The position numbers and the translations under genes were made by a program. From positions 1 through 7,507 of the forward strand of contig CALKWG010000284.1 of assembly GCA_938004315.1 (NCBI GenBank): DNA of 7,507 nt, read 5' to 3'. Shown one piece after another: positions 1-6,236 of this stretch (within the stretch, counting starts at the first letter, position 1; each line of letters opens with the position of its first letter). Below the pieces are notes generated by a model. That model was given only the letters and a program-made list of their open reading frames with translations. It ran no database searches and had not been told where the DNA came from. This DNA comes from an uncultured Spirochaetaceae bacterium. GTDB lineage: Bacteria > Spirochaetota > Spirochaetia > Treponematales > UBA12059.

Positions 1-1619
1 GCGGCCTGGTCGCGCGTACGGACGCGCAGGGCGGCGCGCTCCTCGAATGCGCCCGTCGTGGTGAAGGGCGGGAGGCTCGCCGCTATATCTGAAATGGAGA
101 AATCGTCGCGATAGGCCCCTTCGCGGCCGGTCAAGCGTAGCCACAGGCGATAGGGGCCCGGCGAAGCCTCGTCGCCCTTGAGATAGGCGAGTTTCAAGAC
201 GGCCGTCATGGTGTTGATGGGATCCCGCACGGCGGCCGGGTAGGTGATGACGCCGCCGTTCGAGCCTTCGCCCATGATCCTAAGCTCGCGCCCCTCGGCG
301 CGCAGCCTCCTGGCCAGGCCCACGACGTTGGCCTCGCCGGTCTCCGCGCGATAGACCCGCGCCCCGAAGGCCTTGGCTATGTACTCGGCGCGGAGGCTGG
401 TCGCGTCGTTGGCCGCCAGGGCGAGCGGCGGAAGCTCGGCCGGCCGCCCCGGCCGGGGCGCGTCGGCTCGGGCCAGGCGCGCGCGGACGGTCATGGCCAG
501 CTCGGCCAGGCTCGCCAGGGCGAAGGTCTCCTGCGCCTCGAGGGCGCGCGCCGCGCCGGCGCCCTGGTCCCAGACGACGATATTGCCGCGGTCCCCGTCG
601 CAGTCGGGCACGTACCCGAAGGAATAGCCCGGGTCGCCCCGCCTGGCGCGCGCGAGCTCCTCCATGCAGGGGATCAGCGACTCGCCCTCGGGCACGATGC
701 GGTGCGCGAAGGCGCGCGGGGAGGCGTTCACCAGGCGCGCCCTGACGCCGAGGCCCGAGAGGAAGTCGCCGTCCAGGGAGAGCGAGCGCGCCGAGCCGTT
801 CATCTCGGCCACGACGCCCGCCTCGGCGGCCTCGACGGCGGCCTTAAGCTCGTCCAGGACGCGCTCCTGCTCCTCGAGCTCGGGGCTCCCGCCGGCCACT
901 TCTCGAGTGAATAGTATATAATCAGAAAGCGCCTTACGCTTGTTTTGAACGGCCTGGGCGAAGGACGAGGCGACCTCGCCGGCCGGGACCGAGGCGCAGA
1001 GGGCCGCTAGCCGCTCGACGTCCCCGCGCTCGCACGCGCCGTCCCGGAGGCGCGAGGCCAGGGCGGCGGCCTCGTCGCCGGGCAGCACGCCGCCGTCGGC
1101 GTAGCCGAACTTGACGCCGTTATGGCCCGGCGGGTTGTGGCTGGCCGAGACGTAGCAGAACGCGTCCAGGCGATCGGGGTTGCCCTCGGGCAGGGCGCCC
1201 GATCGGCGGGCCCAGGCCATGATCTCCGGGGCGGCGATGATGAAGGCGTAGCGGACCCGCAGGCCCTTGGCGAGGAAGACGCGGAGCATGGCGTCGGCGA
1301 TCGCCGGGCCGGTTGGCCGGCTGTCCATGCCTAAGGCCACCACGGGGGGGCGGGCCGGCGCCGCGGCGGCCGCGGCCCGCTCGAGCAGCCGATCGGCGAA
1401 GACCTCGGCCATGCGGGCCGCGAGGTACAGCTTCTCGGGGGCGACGAACTCGGATCGGTCCTCGTCGTCCGTACCGAAGACCCCGCGCCAGCCGGAGGCC
1501 GAGAGTATCATCGAGTTGAAGAACGATCGGGCGGCCTCGGGCGACGGTATAGGCGAGACGGGGGCCTTGGACGGGTCGCCCATGGCGAAATCGACTGAGG
1601 GATGGTACATGACGCTCAT
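1..1619 (-). CDS. Phosphoglucomutase/phosphomannomutase family enzyme (C-terminus off the window)
   Basis: This gene encodes an alpha-D-phosphohexomutase, a cytoplasmic enzyme that interconverts sugar 1- and 6-phosphates, most likely glucose. I translated 539 codons with no stop before the window edge. Visible motifs are SGWRGVFG (about 42-49); the phosphoserine loop SASHNPPGHNG (158-168, catalytic Ser160); the metal-binding loop DCDGDR (339-344); and the sugar-specificity loop GEGSNGG (450-456). The C-terminal phosphate-binding domain is only partly present. The start is the ATG at 1619, with AAGGA (1626-1630) six bases upstream; a second in-frame ATG lies three codons in. It starts 27 bases after csrA with no terminator, so it is probably the last gene seen of the flagellar operon. 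Substrate preference (glucose or mannose) cannot be read from the sequence. The family call is firm. Confidence 0.93.
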   Translation of the reverse strand, partial: MSVMYHPSVDFAMGDPSKAPVSPIPSPEAARSFFNSMILSASGWRGVFGTDDEDRSEFVAPEKLYLAARMAEVFADRLLERAAAAAAPARPPVVALGMDSRPTGPAIADAMLRVFLAKGLRVRYAFIIAAPEIMAWARRSGALPEGNPDRLDAFCYVSASHNPPGHNGVKFGYADGGVLPGDEAAALASRLRDGACERGDVERLAALCASVPAGEVASSFAQAVQNKRKALSDYILFTREVAGGSPELEEQERVLDELKAAVEAAEAGVVAEMNGSARSLSLDGDFLSGLGVRARLVNASPRAFAHRIVPEGESLIPCMEELARARRGDPGYSFGYVPDCDGDRGNIVVWDQGAGAARALEAQETFALASLAELAMTVRARLARADAPRPGRPAELPPLALAANDATSLRAEYIAKAFGARVYRAETGEANVVGLARRLRAEGRELRIMGEGSNGGVITYPAAVRDPINTMTAVLKLAYLKGDEASPGPYRLWLRLTGREGAYRDDFSISDIAASLPPFTTTGAFEERAALRVRTRDQA

Positions 1620-1646
1620 GGCGAATCCTTAACGGGCCGGGGCGGC

Positions 1647-1865
1647 CTACGATGGTAATTGCAGGCCGGGCAGCTCCATGGCGGAGCCGGCCGCCCGGCG
1701 GTTCTCTTCCTGTATGGCTTCGTACACTTCCTGGCGGAAGACCTTGACGCTCTTAGGCGCCTCGATGCCCAGCTTCACCTGGTCGCCGCGTAGCTCCACG
1801 ACCGATACGACGATGCCGTCCCCGATGACCACCTTCTCGTTGAGCTTGCGCGTGAGGATGAGCAT
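1647..1865 (-). CDS. csrA: CsrA, translational regulator
   Basis: CsrA is a small homodimeric RNA-binding protein that binds GGA motifs in leaders and represses translation, classically of flagellin and carbon-storage genes. The 72-residue product starts [16 protein letters not shown] and continues with [11 protein letters not shown], the canonical CsrA strands. The RNA-contacting residues Leu4 and Arg44 are present. Residue 43, His in E. coli and B. subtilis CsrA, is Phe here (KVFR). Asn55 in the IQEEN helix, reported as needed for FliW sensitivity in B. subtilis, is kept. The start at 1865 is chosen because the family begins at MLIL; an in-frame 18-residue extension further upstream is not CsrA-like and would overlap fliW. 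The start codon is only two bases after the fliW stop and the ribosome-binding site is weak, so translation is probably coupled to fliW. Confidence 0.97.
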   Translation of the reverse strand: MLILTRKLNEKVVIGDGIVVSVVELRGDQVKLGIEAPKSVKVFRQEVYEAIQEENRRAAGSAMELPGLQLPS

Positions 1866-1867
1866 GG

Positions 1868-2308
1868 CTAGGCCCTGGCGGCGGCCAGCTCCGCCATGAT
1901 GTCGTGCTTGGTCTTCCACCGGGGGTCGGCCTGCGGGGCCTGGGCGCCGAGCCTGGAGGCCTTGCCGATGACCAGGGGGCCCATGAGGTTCGCGGTGACC
2001 GAGCCGCCGTCGGGCGGCACCGTCACCAGGCAGAGTATCAGCGCGTCCTCCGGGCTCTGAAGGCCCAAGGCGGCCGAGAGCTCGTCGTTCACGTCCACCG
2101 CGTAGTCGGCCCTAAACAGGAAGGGGTCGACGAGGATGAAGGCCAGCTCGGGCAGGTCCATCGATTGCAGATAGAAATACGGCTTCTGAGGCGCGTCGAG
2201 CAGGGCGTAACGCTTGAACTTTTGAAAGCCTATGAGGCCTTCGGGAAATTCCAGTATCTGGCGCTCGTCGACGTCGACTTCGCCGAAGGCCTTGGTAGCG
2301 ATGGTCAT
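1868..2308 (-). CDS. fliW: FliW, flagellar assembly factor and CsrA antagonist
   Basis: FliW binds CsrA and relieves its repression. Flagellin competes for FliW, so the pair acts as a checkpoint on filament subunit synthesis. The 146-residue product shows the family's [21 protein letters not shown] start (8-28), DPFLFRADY (61-69), [12 protein letters not shown] (105-116) and a C-terminal KTKHDI. An in-frame TTG at 2347 would add 13 residues and overlap the flgL end. I chose the ATG at 2308 because homologues begin about eight residues before FGEV and because it sits 22 bases after the flgL stop. The upstream GGA is a poor ribosome-binding site, so translation may depend on reinitiation from flgL. 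It lies directly before csrA, the usual arrangement for this antagonist pair. Confidence 0.95.
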   Translation of the reverse strand: MTIATKAFGEVDVDERQILEFPEGLIGFQKFKRYALLDAPQKPYFYLQSMDLPELAFILVDPFLFRADYAVDVNDELSAALGLQSPEDALILCLVTVPPDGGSVTANLMGPLVIGKASRLGAQAPQADPRWKTKHDIMAELAAARA

Positions 2309-2330
2309 GGTACGGTCCAATCTGCCCGAA

Positions 2331-3572
2331 TCAACGTAGGAAGTCAAGGAGCGTCTGCGGCAGGACGCGTCCGGCCAGCCTGAGCGAGGCCTGGTGGGCG
2401 TATTCCATCATCTTCATGTCGGTGACGGCCTGCGCGAAGTCCAGGCCCTTCTCCGCCGCCAGGAGCGCCGTGACGTCCGGGATCTCCTTGTTGAGCCTCA
2501 GGCGAGCGGAGTCCAGGCGCTCCATGACGGAGCCGGCCTGGGCCAGGCGCCTGGCCATGTTGTCCATGCCGGCGTCGACGCTCGCCAGGACCCGGCCGCC
2601 TATCTCGATATGGTCGCCGGCGTTGAGGGCGTCGCGCAGCGCTATGACCGCGTCGAAGAGCGAGCCGCCGGAGACGCGCGCCGTAGGCGCGTAGTCGGAG
2701 GGGACCCGCGAGCCGGAGAGGATGCCGAGCTCGGCCAGCACCTCGCCGCCCTGGCCGTCCTCTAGGCGCAGCCTATGGGCCTGCGTGCCCTCGAGCACCA
2801 AGGCGTTGGTGCGGGGGTCGAGCGAGGCCTTGACCGAGGCGCCCGAGTCGTTGATCTTGGCGATGATGGCTTGGACGGTGTCGCCGGGCTTCAGGGCCAC
2901 TTCGTGGCCGTCTATGAAGATGGACGAGGCCGAGAGCACGCGGTAGTTAGACGCGTCCGAGCCGCCGGCGATCCGTTGCCGCTCGGCCCAGAACACCTCG
3001 TCGCCGGCCAGGTTCATGGGCAGGTACGCGCCCTCGCCGATCTCCGCCTGCGGGCTTCCTAGCCCGCCCAGATACTCGACGCCTACCACGGTGGCGGCCC
3101 CGGCGCCGGGGGCGTAGCCCACGGTCGCCCTGAACGGCTCGGTGCGCGCCTTGTCCCCCGCGAAGAGGAAGTCGCCGTCGGGGCCGCGGGCGTTGGCCAG
3201 GTTGACGATCTCCTTCAACAGCTGGTCGACCTCGGCGGCCATGGCCGCCGTATCCGACTTGGTGAAGGTGCCGGTGGCGCCGGTCACGGCCAGCTCGCGT
3301 ATGCGCTGCATGAGCTCGTTGGCCTGGCGCATATAGCCCTCGGCGATCTTCGAGCGGTCCAGGGTGTAGCGGACGTTCTCCTCGTAGCGCTCCAGGCGGC
3401 TCACGAAGGATTCGTAGCGCACCGAGCGCGCGGCCGCCAGGGGGTCGTCCCGCAGGTTCTCGAGCTTCTCCTGCCTGGCCAGGCGATTATTTTGGCTGGC
3501 CATCGCGTCCTCGCGACGGCGCATCCAATACTGCATGTCGTTATTCATCATGTCCGTGCTGACGCGAGGCAT
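2331..3572 (-). CDS. flgL: FlgL, flagellar hook-filament junction protein (HAP3)
   Basis: FlgL is an exported junction protein that sits between FlgK and the flagellin filament. In spirochaetes this lies in the periplasm. The 413-residue product has the flagellin-like N-terminal coiled region (about 1-130, including RDDPLAAARSVRYESFVSRL and ANARGPDGDFLFAGD) and a C-terminal helix with EKGLDFAQAVTDMKMMEYAHQ (about 374-393). It is about 100 residues longer than E. coli FlgL (317). The extra length is a central region holding a flagellin-IN-like segment (about 216-265: FIDGHEVALKPGDTVQAIIAKIN onward). The start ATG at 3572 has a strong AAGGAG (3578-3583) five bases upstream, and the gene begins 14 bases after the flgK stop. 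Confidence 0.95.
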   Translation of the reverse strand: MPRVSTDMMNNDMQYWMRRREDAMASQNNRLARQEKLENLRDDPLAAARSVRYESFVSRLERYEENVRYTLDRSKIAEGYMRQANELMQRIRELAVTGATGTFTKSDTAAMAAEVDQLLKEIVNLANARGPDGDFLFAGDKARTEPFRATVGYAPGAGAATVVGVEYLGGLGSPQAEIGEGAYLPMNLAGDEVFWAERQRIAGGSDASNYRVLSASSIFIDGHEVALKPGDTVQAIIAKINDSGASVKASLDPRTNALVLEGTQAHRLRLEDGQGGEVLAELGILSGSRVPSDYAPTARVSGGSLFDAVIALRDALNAGDHIEIGGRVLASVDAGMDNMARRLAQAGSVMERLDSARLRLNKEIPDVTALLAAEKGLDFAQAVTDMKMMEYAHQASLRLAGRVLPQTLLDFLR

Positions 3573-3586
3573 ATGCGCTCCTTACC

Positions 3587-5464
3587 TTATACGCCCATGC
3601 GGTTGATGATGGTATCCATCATCTGGTCGAAGTGCGATATGAATTTGGCGGCCGCGGCGTAGCCGTGCTGGAACTTGATCATATTGGCCAGCTCCTCGTC
3701 GATGTTGACGCCGGAGATGGACTGCCGCAGGTCCGCCAGGTTCTTGGCTATGCGCGACTGGGTCTCCGCCATGCGGCCGGCCCGCTCGCCCTCAAGCCCT
3801 GCGCGCGCCACGGCGTCGGCGAAGTAGTCGTCGAAGGTGGCCTCCGAGCCGACCATCACCGGCGCCGTCCGCAGGCGGGCGATGGCCAAGGCCGCCGATC
3901 CGTCGCCGGCCTCCGCAGGGCGGCCGTTCCGGCCCATGCCCGCCGCGATGCTCGTCAGGTCGCGCCGCACCTCGGCCGAGATCTCGATCCAGCCGGAGGG
4001 GTGGGAAAGGGGGGCTACGGCGTAGTCGGTTCCGCCTGAGCGGAGGGACAGGACGGCGTCGGGCCGCTCCCAGGTATAGGCGCCGTCGGCTCCCGATGCC
4101 GCGAGCAGACCGGCGTAGCCGGCCAGGAATTCGCCCGAGTCCTCGACGTGGCGTATCACGAAGTCGGGGTCGGCGCCCGTAGCGCTGGCGGTGGCGCGCA
4201 GCTGCAGGGTGCCGTTCGCGGTCAAGCGCGCCGTGACCTCCGCCCCCGAAACGTTGATGCGCCGCACGAGCTCGGCCACGGTGTCGGTCGGGCGATACTC
4301 GATATCGACGAGGCCGTTCGCGCCCGATAGCCGAATCGTCCCCGCCAACCCGACCTGGTCCTGGGCCGCGAGCGCGTTCGCGCCGGTCATGCGGTAGATA
4401 TAGCTCGAGTCGTTGACGCCGTCGCCGTCCCGGTCGTAGTTGCCCGCGATGTTGTTGACCCGCGGGTGCTCGGTAAAGAAGTCCACGCCCGTCTTGCCGT
4501 TGAGGCCGTAGGCGGAGCGGTGCACCTCGTTCACGAGGTCGGTGAAGTTCAGGGTCATGGTATCCAAGGAGACGATCTCGCGCCTGAGGTCCACGTCCCT
4601 GAGCTCGAAGAGCGAGCCGAGGACGCCGCCTTTTAAGGAAGCCGTATCGCCGGTATCCTTCCATATAAGATCGGGATGGCCGTCGTTGCCCGAGCCGCTC
4701 GTGAGGTCGAAGGCGCGGGCGATCTTGCCCTGTACGAGGATGCGGCCGCCGGTATGCACCATGAACTCGTCCGGATCGCGGCGGTCCACCGTGACGGGCA
4801 CGAGCTTGGCTAGCTTCTCGACGATGAGGTCGCGGCGGTCGTAGAGGTCGTTGGGTCGGTCGCCCATGGCCTCGGAGCGCACGATCTCGTCATTGAGCTT
4901 CGCTATCTGGCGGGCTAGGTCGTTAGCCTGGGCCGTGACGACCATGATATCCTCGTCCAGCATGTCGCGGGTGCTTGCGAGGCGGCGGTATTGCTCGTGT
5001 ATGGCGTCGAGGAGGGTCTTGCCTCGCTGCAGCACCGCCTCACGCGGGGCCGTCTCCGAGGGGTGCAGCGACAACTCCTGCCACGAATCCCAGAAACGGT
5101 CCATTTGGGTCCGGACCGAGACTTCGGTCGGTTCGTTATAGATCTGCTCGACGATCTTGGTGTACTTATCGCGGCTCTCCCAATAGCCTAAGCCGCCCTG
5201 CTGGGCGACGATGCGGCTGTCCAGGAGCTCGTCGCGCACGCGTTCGATGCGGCCGACGACCAAGCCCTGGCCTATCTGCCCCGGCGTATGCTCCCGGTTC
5301 AGGTGGGGCGCGTAGAGCGGCTCCATGGTGACGAATTCGACCCTCTGGCGAGAGTAGCCCTCGGTCGACGCGTTGGTCAGGTTGTGGCCTACGGTATTGA
5401 GCCCCTGGGCATGGGCCATGAGGCCGCGCTTACCTATCTCGAGTCCCATAAACGTCGAATTCAT
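3587..5464 (-). CDS. flgK: FlgK, flagellar hook-filament junction protein (HAP1)
   Basis: FlgK is the exported first junction protein, joining hook to FlgL. The 625-residue product carries the rod/hook-type N-terminal motif (GLNTVGHNLTNASTEGYSRQ, 21-40) and the family C-terminus (VNIDEELANMIKFQHGYAAAAK, then ISHFDQMMDTIINRMG). Helical N-terminal residues 90-220 match the D1 region. The middle is expanded relative to the E. coli protein (about 547 residues). It includes an aspartate-rich DRDGDGVND loop (344-352) that looks like a calcium site, and an IN-like segment (about 380-424: IEYRPTDTVAELVRRIN onward). The ATG at 5464 has GGAGGA (5472-5477) seven bases upstream. It follows flgN by 61 bases and precedes flgL by 14. 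Adjacent flgN, flgK and flgL is the common chaperone-cargo layout. Confidence 0.96.
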   Translation of the reverse strand: MNSTFMGLEIGKRGLMAHAQGLNTVGHNLTNASTEGYSRQRVEFVTMEPLYAPHLNREHTPGQIGQGLVVGRIERVRDELLDSRIVAQQGGLGYWESRDKYTKIVEQIYNEPTEVSVRTQMDRFWDSWQELSLHPSETAPREAVLQRGKTLLDAIHEQYRRLASTRDMLDEDIMVVTAQANDLARQIAKLNDEIVRSEAMGDRPNDLYDRRDLIVEKLAKLVPVTVDRRDPDEFMVHTGGRILVQGKIARAFDLTSGSGNDGHPDLIWKDTGDTASLKGGVLGSLFELRDVDLRREIVSLDTMTLNFTDLVNEVHRSAYGLNGKTGVDFFTEHPRVNNIAGNYDRDGDGVNDSSYIYRMTGANALAAQDQVGLAGTIRLSGANGLVDIEYRPTDTVAELVRRINVSGAEVTARLTANGTLQLRATASATGADPDFVIRHVEDSGEFLAGYAGLLAASGADGAYTWERPDAVLSLRSGGTDYAVAPLSHPSGWIEISAEVRRDLTSIAAGMGRNGRPAEAGDGSAALAIARLRTAPVMVGSEATFDDYFADAVARAGLEGERAGRMAETQSRIAKNLADLRQSISGVNIDEELANMIKFQHGYAAAAKFISHFDQMMDTIINRMGV

Positions 5465-5471
5465 TCGTCGA

Positions 5472-5477
5472 TCCTCC
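5472..5477 (-). promoter_or_regulatory. Ribosome-binding site of flgK
   Basis: On the minus strand this reads GGAGGA, seven bases before the flgK ATG. It is the strongest Shine-Dalgarno sequence in the operon. A small GC-rich stem-loop (5486-5502) lies just upstream of it. Confidence 0.75.
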
Positions 5478-5485
5478 GGGCCGAT

Positions 5486-5502
5486 GCGGCCTCGACGGCC
5501 GC
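5486..5502 (-). other. Short stem-loop in the flgN-flgK gap
   Basis: GCGGCC and GGCCGC form a perfect six-base stem around a five-base loop, in the 61-base gap between flgN and flgK. No T-run follows it, so it is not an intrinsic terminator. It could protect a processing end or modulate access to the flgK ribosome-binding site eight bases further on. In such GC-rich DNA a six-base stem may also be chance. Confidence 0.4.
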
Positions 5503-5525
5503 TAGCCGCCTATAGAAATCCCGAT

Positions 5526-6023
5526 CTAGAAGGCGGCGTTGACCACCATCGCGTCCGATTGCACGCTCTTCGGCTTGCCGCTTTTGCCGTATACTTTGAC
5601 CTTACGGTCGGGGAAGAGCTCCTCTAGGGTCTTGGCCAGCATCGAGGCGCTGTCGCCGACGAAGCTGCCTAGGGCCTCGCTCTCGATGCGGGCGCGCATG
5701 GCCGCCAGGCGCAGGGCGCGGCAGGTATCGGTCAGCGCCTCCCGGGCGGCCATCGGCAGGGCGAGCGAGACGCGGAAGGCGCTCGTATCGGGCGCCAGCC
5801 CGAGCTCGCCCACGAGGGCCGACCAGGCCGCGTTCCTCGCCGCCTCGTCGCGGGCCACGGCCTCGCCTACGGCGGCGGCCGCCGCCAGGGCGCGCTCGAG
5901 CGCTACCCAATCCTTATCGCGGACGGCCCGTCCCACGGCCCGCTGCTCCTCGACGAAGGCGTCCAGGGACGACCTGAGCCGCTCGGCGGCCGATAAGAAG
6001 CTCTCTAGTCGTTTTATGTCCAT
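5526..6023 (-). CDS. flgN: FlgN-like flagellar export chaperone
   Basis: FlgN is a cytoplasmic chaperone that holds FlgK and FlgL before export. The 165-residue product is almost entirely helical and charged (MDIKRLESFLSAAERLRSSL at the start, then Ala/Glu/Arg-rich helices). It ends in VYGKSGKPKSVQSD, the YxxxG-type C-terminal tail typical of FlgN proteins. Sequence conservation in this family is low, so the call rests on length, helical character, the tail motif and its place directly before flgK and flgL. An in-frame TTG at 6041 would add six residues. The ATG at 6023 is preferred because GAGGG lies seven bases upstream and because the protein then starts cleanly at MDIKRLE. It is the first gene of the flagellar operon. 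Confidence 0.85.
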   Translation of the reverse strand: MDIKRLESFLSAAERLRSSLDAFVEEQRAVGRAVRDKDWVALERALAAAAAVGEAVARDEAARNAAWSALVGELGLAPDTSAFRVSLALPMAAREALTDTCRALRLAAMRARIESEALGSFVGDSASMLAKTLEELFPDRKVKVYGKSGKPKSVQSDAMVVNAAF

Positions 6024-6030
6024 ATCGCTA

Positions 6031-6035
6031 CCCTC
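6031..6035 (-). promoter_or_regulatory. Ribosome-binding site deciding the flgN start
   Basis: On the minus strand this reads GAGGG, seven bases before the ATG at 6023. It supports that start over the upstream TTG at 6041. It follows the 3' side of the promoter-distal leader stem-loop by 12 bases. Confidence 0.6.
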
Positions 6036-6047
6036 GTTCAAATAAGG

Positions 6048-6079
6048 CGCTTACGAAGGCGAAGGCGCCTTCGTAAGCG
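6048..6079 (-). promoter_or_regulatory. Leader stem-loop 3 of the flg operon (14-bp perfect stem)
   Basis: CGCTTACGAAGGCG (6048-6061) and its exact reverse complement (6066-6079) flank the four-base loop AAGG. Read on the minus strand it would lie in the flg operon leader, just before the flgN ribosome-binding site, and is followed by CCTTATTTG. That tail is too weak for a standard intrinsic terminator but could make the hairpin an attenuator or a translation barrier. The 14-base perfect match makes chance unlikely. Confidence 0.75.
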
Positions 6080-6104
6080 GCTTCACTAACGTGGCTATCG
6101 CGTA

Positions 6105-6122
6105 GGAAACCGCCAGGTTTCC
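6105..6122 (-). promoter_or_regulatory. Leader stem-loop 2 of the flg operon
   Basis: GGAAACC (6105-6111) pairs perfectly with GGTTTCC (6116-6122) around the loop GCCA. A flanking ATCGC (6097-6101) can pair with GCGAT (6125-6129) across a small internal loop, lengthening it. It sits between the two stronger stems. No T-run is present on either strand. Confidence 0.6.
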
Positions 6123-6135
6123 GAGCGATCGCGCT

Positions 6136-6174
6136 GCAAGGCGATGACAAGCTTCGAGTTTGTCATCGCCTTGC
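6136..6174 (-). promoter_or_regulatory. Leader stem-loop 1 of the flg operon (15-bp stem)
   Basis: GCAAGGCGATGACAA (6136-6150) and its exact reverse complement (6160-6174) flank a nine-base loop that can pair further (C6152-G6158, T6153-A6157). This is the strongest hairpin in the window. Its promoter-proximal arm lies where a transcript from the predicted sigma-28 promoter would begin, so it would form the extreme 5' end of the flg mRNA. It has no T-tract on either strand and lies between divergent genes, so it is not a terminator. Confidence 0.75.
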
Positions 6175-6178
6175 TAGA

Positions 6179-6205
6179 TTATCGGTAAGGGAAAGCCGGA
6201 GTTTA
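6179..6205 (-). promoter_or_regulatory. Sigma-28 (FliA-type) promoter for the flgN operon
   Basis: The minus strand reads TAAA (6205-6202), exactly 15 bases, then ACCGATAA (6186-6179). The enteric and Bacillus flagellar sigma consensus is TAAA, 15 bases, GCCGATAA, so only the first base of the -10 box differs. Transcription would begin near 6172, giving a leader of about 150 nt before flgN. A flagellar sigma factor fits the late-class cargo (chaperone and junction proteins). Confidence 0.75.
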
Positions 6206-6214
6206 CGCCGATAA
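6186..6214 (+). promoter_or_regulatory. Possible sigma-28 promoter for the P-loop/Asp23 gene
   Basis: A perfect GCCGATAA -10 box lies at 6207-6214, 22 bases before the ATG at 6237. The -35 side is weaker: TAAG at 6186-6189 gives a 17-base spacer instead of 15. The element shares its DNA with the opposite-facing flg promoter, and the two -10 boxes form an inverted repeat (TTATCGG at 6179-6185, CCGATAA at 6208-6214). It may be a real divergent promoter or a symmetric operator-like site. Confidence 0.5.
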
Positions 6215-6236
6215 TTACGATTAGAACGGGAAGGCG

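Noticed and set aside
903..950. An AT-rich island within the phosphohexomutase gene containing TATAAT (917-922, plus strand)
   Set aside because: No acceptable -35 box lies 16-18 bases upstream on either strand. The stretch encodes ordinary protein sequence (QNKRKALSDYILFTREV) in frame with conserved motifs on both sides.
1868..2347. A longer FliW starting at the TTG at 2347
   Set aside because: The extra 13 residues are not FliW-like and overlap the flgL end; the ATG at 2308 gives the normal family N-terminus.
3792..4664. A 290-codon minus-strand frame inside flgK in another reading frame
   Set aside because: It is dominated by Arg, Gly and Pro, the signature of a shifted frame in GC-rich DNA. 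flgK itself reads through without interruption.
5539..6045. A 168-codon plus-strand frame over flgN
   Set aside because: It is Ser/Ala/Arg-rich low-complexity sequence mirroring the alanine-rich helices of flgN, with no family signal.
6048..6174. Hairpins as Rho-independent terminators
   Set aside because: None has a T-run of useful length after the stem on either strand, and the genes on both sides diverge from this region.
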